This document shows, piece by piece, positions 1 through 9,203 of a stretch of 64,000 bases of DNA. Positions within the stretch are counted from its first letter, which is position 1. Each line of letters opens with the position of its first letter. The notes under the pieces are model-generated. The model was given only the letters and a program-made list of their open reading frames with translations, was not told the DNA's origin and did no database searches. The stretch comes from Caprella mutica (Eukaryota; Arthropoda; Malacostraca; Amphipoda; Caprellidae), in NCBI GenBank assembly GCA_947561585.1, contig CANNZV010002358.1, positions 1 through 64,000 of the forward strand, given 5' to 3'. The position numbers and the translations under genes are program-made.

Positions 1-1249
1 CATACATATTATACACATAACATACACATTATACACATAACATACATATTATACACATAACATACACATTATACACATAACATACACATTATACACATAA
101 CATACATATTATACACATAACATACATATTATACACATAACATACACATTATACACATAACATACATATTATACACATAACATACATATTATACACATAA
201 CATACATATTATACACATAACATACATATTATACACATAACATACACATTATACACATAACATACATATTATACACATAACATACATATTATACACATAA
301 CATACATATTATACACATAACATACATATTATACACATAGCATACATATTATACACATAGCATACATATTATACACATAACATACACATTATACACATAA
401 CATACATATTATACACATAACATACATATTATACACATAACATACATATTATACACATAACATACATATTATACACATAACATACATATTATACACATAA
501 CATACACATTATACACATAACATACATATTATACACATAACATACATATTATACACATAACATACATATTATACACATAACATACATATTATACACATAA
601 CATACATATTATACACATAACATACACATTATACACATAACATACATATTATACACATAACATACACATTATACACATAACATACATATTATACACATAA
701 CATACATATATATACACATAACATACATATTATACACATAACATACATATTATACACATAACATACACATTATACACATAACATACATATTATACACATA
801 ACATACATATTATACACATAACATACATATTATACACATAACATACATATTATACACATAGCATACATATTATACACATAGCATACATATTATACACATA
901 ACATACACATTATACACATAACATACATATTATACACATAACATGCATATTATACACATAACATACATATTATACACATAACATACATATTATACACATA
1001 ACATACATATTATACACATAGCATACATATTATACACATAGCATACATATTATACACATAACATACATATTATACACATAACATACATATTACACACATA
1101 ACATACACATTATACACATAACATACATATTATACACATAACATACATATTATACACATAACATACATATTATACACATAACATACATATTATACACATA
1201 ACATACATATTATACACATAACATACATATATATACACATAACATACAT
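1..1249. repeat. 20-bp minisatellite array (at window edge)
   Basis: About 62 tandem copies of the 20-bp unit CATACATATTATACACATAA run from the first base to about 1249. Variant units carry CACATT instead of TATATT, or TAG instead of TAA at the end. The array reaches the left edge, so its full length is unknown. Units at about 701 and 1221 are one base longer. Variant order repeats at a larger scale: marks at 241, 340, 360 and 381 recur at 762, 861, 881 and 902. There is no coding potential. Confidence 0.97.
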
Positions 1250-1363
1250 TTCTATGTGCATCTGAAAATGCAGACACGAACATGTTAAAAAAGTGTATCT
1301 GGTTTAGTAGAGAAAAATTCTGTGGTTTGTTTTGCCCTGAAAGGTGAGTGTCTATATATACAC

Positions 1364-2040
1364 AGGGGGGGGGGAAGGAAGGGGAAAGGGAAGGGGAAAG
1401 AGAAGGGGAAAGAGAAGGGGAAAGAGAAGGGGAAAGAGAAAGGGAAAGAGAAGGGAAAGGGAAGGGGAGAGGGAAGGGGAAAGAGAAGGGAAAGAGAAGG
1501 GGAAAGAGAAGGGGAAAGGGAAAGAGAAAAGAAAGGGAAGGGGAAAGGGAAGGGGAAAGGGAAGGGGAAGGGGAAAGGGAAGGGGAAAGGGAAGGGGAAG
1601 GGGAAAGGGAAGGGGAAAGGGAAGGGGAAAGAGAAGGGGAAAGAGAAAGGGAAAGAGAAGGGGAAAGAGAAGGGGAAAGGGAAAGAGAAGGGGAAAGGGA
1701 AGGAGAAAAGAAAGGGAAGGGGAAAGGGAAGGGGAAAGGGAAGGGGAAAGGGAAAGGGAAGGGGAAAGGGAAGGGGAAAGGGAAGGGGAAAGGGAAGGGG
1801 AAAGGGAAGGGGAAAGGGAAGTGGAAAGGGAAGGGGAAAGGGAAGGAGAAAATCCTTTGGGGAGAAGGGAAGGGAAATTTTTTTAGGGAAAGGGGTAAAG
1901 GAATGGGGAAAGGGGGAAATGGATGGGGTAAGCATTAAGGAAAAGGGAGAAAGGAAGGGCTACAGGAATGGGAAAAGGGTGGGGTAAATCTTTGGGGAAA
2001 AGGAAGGGGAAAACCATTGTGGAAAGGAGGAAGGGATGGG
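1364..2040. repeat. Homopurine GGGAAA-type minisatellite
   Basis: The plus strand is purine only from 1364 to 1821. It starts with ten G and continues as an irregular mixture of GGGGAAAGGGAA and GGGGAAAGAGAA units about 12 bp long. From 1822 to about 2040 the same composition continues with scattered T and C. Open frames of 180-220 codons in several frames (Gly/Lys/Glu/Arg-rich on plus, Phe/Pro/Leu/Ser-rich on minus) are by-products of a repeat without stop triplets. Confidence 0.95.
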
Positions 2041-2045
2041 GCAAT

Positions 2046-3605
2046 TCACTGAAGAAATGCCTTACTACTCATTGGGGGAATTTGTAATGGAAATGGTGAG
2101 AAATTGATAAGGAAATAGTGTCAATTAGTGGTCAGGGGAAAGGGTAATATAGAAGGCATGGGTCATCATTCAATAGAGAGAAAAAAGGTAACTAACTACT
2201 TCATGAGGAAGTAAAATCATTAATAGTTGCACTGTGAATTATCAAGAGTTTAAGTGAATGCTCTATAATTATTACTATTAATTCATTCTGTATTAGATGT
2301 GATATTACCATTGGAAATAGGCTTAAATAGTTAAAATATTGGGCTGAGCTTGATATCAGAAACAAAGAGAGAAAAAGTATATACAAGGGACTAGTTAAAG
2401 AAGTGAGATAGGAAAGTTAGATAAGTTCACAATCAACATCCGATGGTAGTGCTTAGGGATGCAAAAAAGCTATCTTGTGTCTGAAGTTCTTATCCACGAT
2501 ATATTTCTAAGAAAATAAGTTTTCATTATATTTAGACATGATAGATACATTATACAAGGGTCACCACCCAGTTTGTATAATGGTTATTAATTTATTACAA
2601 CAATAAAATGGAGAGAAATTAAATGAATATTAGAATTCACACAAGTTATGTCAGAGACTGTCTGATAAGTTGTTATCAGTTTTGATGTAGCTGATAACAT
2701 TATTAACTCTTCTTATCTTCAAGTCAATCACTCAAGTTATGAAGTTGTAAGACTTTATTGAGAAAAATTAAAGTGTTGCAACTCTTAGAGTTATGCTATA
2801 TGTTGAAGTGTATAGCAATCAGATCTTAGAGGTTATTGTGAAACAAAGCACTTTGTTGTTTTAACTCTTCACTGTGCACTTTATGTACAACTATTGGTGG
2901 TTGTTTCAACTCTTCACTGTGGACTTATTTAAAACTATTGGTGGTAGTTTTAACTCTTAACTGTGCACTTATTTACAACAATTAGTGGTTGTTTTTAGCT
3001 CTTTTTCATAAGATAAATCATAAGGTAATTCAGATTAAAATTTATTTAAACATATAATATTTATTAATAACTGAACATTAACTTCTGCATTTAACTCATC
3101 GCTGCCAGAAAGTCTAGTAATCTATAGAATCTATGAAATAGAAAACAGTATATAAGAAACATCAAAATCCTACCTATAAGTTACCTAACTTAAAATTTTC
3201 TCTACATTGGTTAAACCAGTAATCTTTAAATTTCTTTTTATAAAAAAAAACTTAACATTAGTTGTCTTAGAACTTTTCGTAGTTTTTATTAAAAACTTGA
3301 TCTAAAAATAGAAAATTCTTTATGTACAGTAACAAACTTGGTACACCGCAGAACATCAGGATAAGGGTTCGACTCCCTCTCTCACCTGCCTACCTGCCTC
3401 ACCCAATTTAGATTCCCCCCATCCTATTTTGGGGTAGAGACATAAAAATCACTAATTTAAATCCTAATTGGTCGTTAAAATGATTCAAAGCTAGTACCTA
3501 CCTAAACTGAAATATTTTAGGTAGAAAATGTGGTTCTTGATTCCAAGGATTATAGTCATTAATAAATAGTTTATAGAGTAATAATATAGAGACTGATAGA
3601 TGTAT
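2046..3605. other. AT-rich stretch without a recognised gene
   Basis: No supported coding region. Two small structures are present. At 2851-3003 there are about three degenerate copies of a 45-bp unit containing TTAACTCTTCACTGTGCAC and CTATTGGTGG. At 3365-3380 a tRNA B-box-like GGGTTCGACTCCC lies in a short GC-richer patch that may be a worn tRNA-derived SINE. Confidence 0.6.
2851..3003. repeat. Degenerate 45-bp tandem repeat, about 3 copies
   Basis: The phrase TTAACTCTTCACTGTG recurs at about 2861, 2906 and 2950, each time followed by ACTTAT and an AACTATTGGTGGTTG-like segment. Copies differ by several substitutions, so the duplication is old. Confidence 0.8.
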
Positions 3606-3606
3606 A

Positions 3607-3836
3607 GGGTTATTTACGAGTTATCGGACGCTTCCACATTTTTGGACACGTAAAACAAATTAAATGGTTAATATTATTTAACATATATTTTAATCAGTAC
3701 CCATGATACCTGCAGGATAACAATTTTATGAAATAAATAAATTAATCAACTAAAATAGAAGTTAAATAATAATTATCATATATTTTTTCTTTCGTGTCCG
3801 AAAATATTGAACCGTCCGATAACTCGTTATTTACCC
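3607..3836. mobile_element. TA-flanked MITE (Tc1/mariner-like), 230 bp
   Basis: The ends form a terminal inverted repeat of about 44 bp. The left end reads GGGTTATTTACGAGTTATCG and the right end, reverse-complemented, reads GGGTAAATAACGAGTTATCG. Both continue through a GGACAC block. A TA dinucleotide flanks each end (3605-3606 and 3837-3838), as expected of Tc1/mariner-type insertion. There is no transposase inside. The interior (3698-3716) holds one copy of the CCATGATACCTGCAGG core that forms the 26-bp array at 25.3-26.1 kb. Confidence 0.85.
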
Positions 3837-4128
3837 TACAGATACTTCTTCAAAAGCAGATAACTTGTTTTGAATATAAATTGTAATTAAGTAACAAATA
3901 GAATAAATAGAGATATACTTTATAGTCATTGCTATGATTTAATTAATAGATACTTCACTCAATGGTACATTATCTATTTTGAACACCAATGATATTAGAA
4001 ACAATGGAATGCATGCCTGCAAATTGAACGGCATTTGGCGATAGGCCTGCCATTGGTTTGCCATTCTACTGCTCTCATTTTTATCAGTAAAGAATCGGTA
4101 ATTAGATCTGTGTTACTTGGTTAGTTTT

Positions 4129-4452
4129 GATGTTATGTTTACTTGATAAAACAGAAAACTGTTAGTTGATAAAACATAAAAATGTTACTTGATAAAACAT
4201 AGAATGCTACTTGATAAAACATACAATGTTACTTGATAAAACATACAATGTTACTTGATAAAACATACAATGTTACTTGATAAAACAAAAAATGGTTACT
4301 TGACAAAAATAGAAATCATTACATGAATATAGTTCTAATTTTATGTAACTTGATAAAACATAAAAAATATTACTTGATAAAACAAAAAATATTACTTGAT
4401 AAAACATACAATATTACTTGATAAAACAAAAAATATTACTTGATAAAAATAA
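4129..4452. repeat. Degenerate 22-bp minisatellite
   Basis: About 13 copies of a roughly 22-bp unit built on TTACTTGATAAAACATACAA. Units in the middle (4200-4280) are nearly identical. The outer units differ by indels, and one diverged stretch at 4300-4345 interrupts the array. Confidence 0.9.
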
Positions 4453-4993
4453 TTATATAACTAAAATAGTTCCCTTTTTGTGTGACTATATAAGCATTTA
4501 GATGATTTTCAGATCATAACTATTAAGTAGACATCTCTCAGGGCAAAGAACTCAGCTAGCCTATCACGTGTATATTCTGACAACTTTCGGGAAGAAGGCA
4601 AAATATCTTTAAAACTTTCATTTGAATTACCACACTGAGAGAATTCGAATGACTGCATAACCTCTGAACATTAATATTCTTAATGTGCTAATAATAAGAG
4701 TATCATATGTAACTTTTAATTTCACTTAAGCTGTTACATTTGTACTGCTGGCTGAGTGCCAACACAGTCACCTTCATAGCATTTGCCGTAGGAATAACAC
4801 TAGCCATACGGTGTAGGTAGTCTTGAGAGGGACTGTGCAGTGTAAACATAAGCCTTCTTTTCTATACACTGTTTGAAATAACACTAGAATTTTAAACTGT
4901 TTTATCTGATATAACTGCAAATGTATTAAAAATAATGGGTAGATTAACTTCTATCAAACTAAAGGTGCTAGGTACCTTTTGGCCTGGACATGC

Positions 4994-5208
4994 TTAAAAT
5001 AACGAGTTTTTAATAGTAATAATATTGGTGTAGCTTAATTCGTTAAAGTGTACTTTCACGTTAAATTGACAATATAATAATTAAAGGATCATATCAATAT
5101 AATCCCGTGTGAATCATGGTTATCTTTCCATGTTAAAAATGATAAATTATATAATTTTTTCTTATATGATCGAAATTGAGGAACTGCCCGGTAATTCGTA
5201 ACTAACCC
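4994..5208. mobile_element. Diverged member of the TA-flanked MITE family
   Basis: The right end is clear: GTAATTCGTAACTAACCC followed by TA at 5209-5210 matches the right ends of the elements at 3607-3836 and 27570-27720. The preceding TATGATCGAAATTG is shared with the 27570 copy. The left end is worn and placed only by AAAATAACGAGTTTTTA at about 4994-5010. Confidence 0.5.
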
Positions 5209-5210
5209 TA

Positions 5211-6320
5211 TTTCTTTCGTATAATACATCAATTATTATTCACTTAACCTCAGATTCTCGAGTAAGTTTGTATGTGTGATACAGCATCACACATTTCCTA
5301 TCATTCTTAAGAAACGGACACCAAATAAATAAATAAACACACGACGGAAATTATTAGGATAAATATTAAATAAACTATAACATATATATATTTCCATTCA
5401 TTCAAACACTATATTCCATTAAAACACATTACAAATTCCCATTAGTTTTATCTAATTATCTGAATTAAGAATGGTAATTATTGCAGACAATGACTGAGGG
5501 TATTTATACCTGGGGCGGAATGTACCATCCCCTGTAAATCATAGATGATCTTACATGATGACATGGGAGATAAATCGAGCATGACTAGCAACATACTTTT
5601 AATTGGCTATAATGTCTAAATGGACAATCATAACATCTTTGAAGATTTCAGCGAACAATTATAAAAAAATATATATTCGTTACTAGGTAGTAGAACATTC
5701 ATATAGAAATGATTCAACTTACAAAAGATGATTTAATCTAAACACAAGTAGGTATAAGCTTCTAATTTCACATTCCTGTTGTTAATATAATACTAAATAC
5801 ACTGACAGACACTATAGAAATGTCAAGTAATTACTCCATGTCATACAAAAGCACTCAACTCATACGAACGGAGTAATTGACTCTCAGTCTATTTGAAGCA
5901 ATTCAAATCTTAGAGCATTTAACTAACGAGTCTCTAGCAGATGACATTACAATACGACTGTCTGAGACCGAACAAAAGACATGAAAAACCTATACTGAAA
6001 AAAGCTGAACAGATTCCCCTCCCTATTGAGAAGATACCATTTCATCTCTATTGAGATGATACCATATAAACTTGGTAGCAAAACATGAAGTTATTTTATT
6101 TTCTCAAAGTCAAATTATCGTTGCCTCAAAGTCAAAATTTTTGCCTCGAAATTTTTTTTTGTTTCCAATATCAATTTTTTTTTTCTTATAAATCCAATTC
6201 TATTTTTGCTTTCAAAACAAATATTTGAATCCACATTGAGGTGGTATAGGTAATTTAAAAGTATTAATACAATTAGTTATATTTGAATGGAAAAACAGGT
6301 CTACTTACTTTTCGATGTGT
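5211..6320. other. AT-rich stretch, nothing recognised
   Basis: I see no coding region, RNA gene or element with both ends. At 6105-6175 there is a short low-complexity patch with two CTCAAAGTCAAA phrases and T-runs. Confidence 0.5.
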
Positions 6321-6324
6321 TATA

Positions 6325-6552
6325 TATCCCATCTTGCCCGAAAATATCCCATATTGCCAAAAAAATCCCATCTTGCCCGAAAATATCCCATCTTGTACGA
6401 AAATATCCCATCTTGCCCGAAAAAATCCCATAATGCCAAAAAAAATCCCATCTTGCCCGAAAATATCCCGTCTTGTACGATAATATCCCATCTTGCCCGA
6501 AAAAATCACATCTTGCCCGAAAAAATCCCATCTTGCACGAAAAAATATCCCA
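6325..6552. repeat. 19-20-bp minisatellite
   Basis: About 12 copies of AAAATATCCCATCTTGCCCG with small indels in the A-run (AAATA versus AAAAAA) and TTGCCC/TTGTAC variants. Short open frames on both strands here are repeat translations. The 6553-6980 stretch that follows holds no recognised feature. Confidence 0.93.
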
Positions 6553-6980
6553 TTTTTATGAAATTATAAAAGAGTTTGAAGAATAATTGTTCATTTTCTT
6601 ATACTTTTCATCAATAAAAATCCGTATCCTCAAATCTATAAGATTATTTCAATTGCATGTCCTATAATTTGGTCGTTATCGCTCTGTCCCGGGACAAGTT
6701 CATCCCCTCAATAACTCAATCGAAACAATTCAAAAGTTTCAATCGGTGGATCTGATCCTTTAAAAGCTTTAGGAACATTGGGGATGAAGAGAGAACTGGC
6801 AATGCATTTCCTCATTATGGAGAACATTAACAAAAACAGGAAAACAGCAGCAACGGGCGGCTGTAATGAGTGGATTCATCTCTGGAATGATTTTTTTTTT
6901 TGACATTTTACACTTTGAGAGTCACGGTGTCCTATTTTCACGTTACAATGGATAATATAATAAAACCTCAATGCCCTTAA

Positions 6981-7480
6981 AACTTCGTAAATTTGCTGAA
7001 GGTTATATTTTAGCAGGCATTTATTTATTTATCATCTTTTTATTCACAGAACTCAAAAGTATTGAGTAAAATTGTTTGAAATCTGTTGGGACAATTCATC
7101 AATGTTCAAAATCCATTTGGTAGAATTTTGGGAGCGATCCGGTCAAAGGTCAAGGCAAAGTTCACTTATAACTCAATAAATATTCAACCAAATAGCCAGA
7201 AATATTGTGAGAAGAATGGTCAATGTCCAGTGACCATCTGATAGAATTTTGGGAGTAATCCGGACGAAGGTCAAGGTCAAAGTCATTTATATCTCAAAAA
7301 GTACTCAACCAAATTACCTGAAATTTGGTGGGACGATTGGTCATCATCCTGGAACCAGTTTATCAGATTTTGGGAGTAAACAGTCAAGGTCATTTATAAC
7401 TCAAGGATTATTGGATAGTCAAGGTCATTTATAATCGACGGCGAAGGTATGCACTCCACTGACTGCCAGTTCTAGTTTAA
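6981..7480 (+). repeat. Dispersed AGGTCA-rich repeat, copy 1
   Basis: It begins with a hairpin-like AATTTGCTGAAGGTTATATTTT and ends with GGCGAAGGTATGCACTCCAC. The interior is a roughly 115-bp module repeated about three times, each with AATTTTGGGAGCGATCCGG, GGTCAAAGGTCAAGG and ACTCAAAAAGTATTCAACC. Related copies lie at 7838-8095 (inverted) and 17352-17943. There are no terminal inverted repeats and no ORF. I recognise it as a repeat type seen in several invertebrates but cannot name the family. Confidence 0.8.
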
Positions 7481-7837
7481 TATGGGATTGATATTTTAAA
7501 TAATTAATTACATTGTTTTCAAATTTTGTGAGATATTAATGAAGATTATTTGTATTATTAGCCTATATAATTTTGATTTGAATTGTAGGTCGAAATAATT
7601 TCCTCTCCTTCTTTACTCAGTTATTTTTCTCATCTCACGGAGACGAAAGTACATTTTATCCCTTGGCTGAAAATTTCTTCATTGGGTACTAGTCGTAGTT
7701 TGGAACTCCAGTTACTATCAACAAAATATGAAATTCCCCTAAAAATTTGAAAAAATTGGATTGTTTTTCTAATCACAAAAATTTCCTCATCATAATTTTT
7801 TAAAAATTTAATGTAGCTAATCTTTATATATATATAA

Positions 7838-8095
7838 CTGGAACTGGCACTAGTAGAGCGCATACCTTCGCCGTCGTTTCAATCGATTTTGACCTTTTCG
7901 TGACCCAGACTCCAATCGCTCCTAAAATCTAATCAAATGGCACCTGGATAATGACCAATCAGCCCACCAAATTTCAGGCCATTTGGTTGAATATAATTTG
8001 AGTTATGCGAAAAATAAGATTATCATTAATTCATGATAACAAGATTACAAATAAAAGCCAATCAAATATTACCTTCGGCAATTTTGCAAAAGTAA
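7838..8095 (-). repeat. Dispersed AGGTCA-rich repeat, copy 2 (inverted)
   Basis: Read on the minus strand it ends with GGCGAAGGTATGCGCTCTAC and begins with GCAAAATTGCCGAAGGTAAT, so it is tail-to-tail with copy 1, with about 360 bp between. It keeps the block TTTGACCTTTTCGTGACCC (plus strand), which copies 1 and 3 lack, so it represents a different part of the family consensus. Confidence 0.75.
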
Positions 8096-8315
8096 TAAAG
8101 GCACGTTCTTGATCATTAACATTACTAATTCAAAATAAAATATGATCAAGTAGAGAATCAAATGTTCATTTCATAAGTCACATCCAATATCAAGTTACAA
8201 GAACATTCAAATGCTGAGATCAAAGATAATAATTCTCAGAGCAACTGTCGTGTAACGAAGAGTGAATCTGAAGTTAGAGCGCAATGTTACTGTGGGGAGC
8301 ACTTCTGAAGCCGTA

Positions 8316-8755
8316 ATGGCAACTAATGGCAAGAAATGGCAACTAATGGTAAGTAATGGCAAGTAATGGCAAGTAATGGCAAGAAATGGCAAGTAATGGC
8401 AAGTAATGGCAACTAATGGCAACTAATGGCAAGTAATGGCAAGTAATGGCAACTAATGGCAACTAATGGCAAGTAATGGCAACTAATGGCAACTAATGGC
8501 AACTAATGGCAACTAATGGCAAGTAATGGCAAGTAATGGCAAGTAATGGCAACTAATGGCAACTAATGGCAAGTAATGGCAAGTAATGGCAACTAATGGC
8601 AACTAATGGCAAGTAATGGCAACTAATGGCAACTAATGGCAACTAATGGCAAGTAATGGCAACTAATGGCAACTAATGGCAACTAATGGCAACTAATGGC
8701 AACTAATGGCAAGTAATGGCAACTAATGGCAAGTAATGGCAACTAATGGCAAGTA
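8316..8755. repeat. 10-bp minisatellite, about 44 copies
   Basis: Units are AACTAATGGC or AAGTAATGGC. The third base (C or G) is almost the only variable position, with rare AAGAAATGGC. There is essentially no indel drift, so the period stays exactly 10 bp for over 400 bp. A G-run of twelve with an interrupting A follows at about 8798-8815. Confidence 0.96.
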
Positions 8756-8954
8756 GAGGGGTAATGGGGAGAATTTACCTAGCGCTGATACTAATGGGAG
8801 GGGGGGGGGGAGGGGGTTATATTCCATTACAATTAATTGGCTTTTGAAAGTCAGCTCAATTTACAGTCAATAAATAGAATGAAAATTAATTACTGACAAT
8901 GTATCTATGTAAGATTATACATTAAGTCATTTTATCAATCACTTCATCAATGTC

Positions 8955-9090
8955 CCTCTCTGATCACATTCTCTCTTTTCACTCTCATCACATTCTCTCT
9001 TTTCACTCTCATCACATTCTCTCTTTTATCTCATCACATTCTTTCATCACATTCTCTCTCTCAACTCATCACATTCTCTCTCTCACCTGA
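8955..9090. repeat. Pyrimidine-rich minisatellite
   Basis: About six copies of a 16-23-bp unit built on CATCACATTCTCTCTTTCACT, shortened in the later copies. The sequence is pyrimidine-rich on the plus strand. Confidence 0.88.
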
Positions 9091-9203
9091 ACAAAGTAAA
9101 GAAAATTCTCGGAACTCTTCCCCAGATTCCATCACTTCCTTTACTGCTGTCCATAAACTCACACACAGGAACACTAAAGAAACGAACGACTACCCTATAA
9201 ACG

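Noticed and set aside
1285..1987. Long overlapping open frames over the purine tract
   Set aside because: They exist only because GGGAAA-type repeats lack stop triplets. The products are simple Gly/Lys/Glu or Phe/Pro repeats in every frame.
3367..3379. A functional tRNA gene
   Set aside because: Only the T-arm-like B-box is present. No acceptor stem or cloverleaf can be folded around it.
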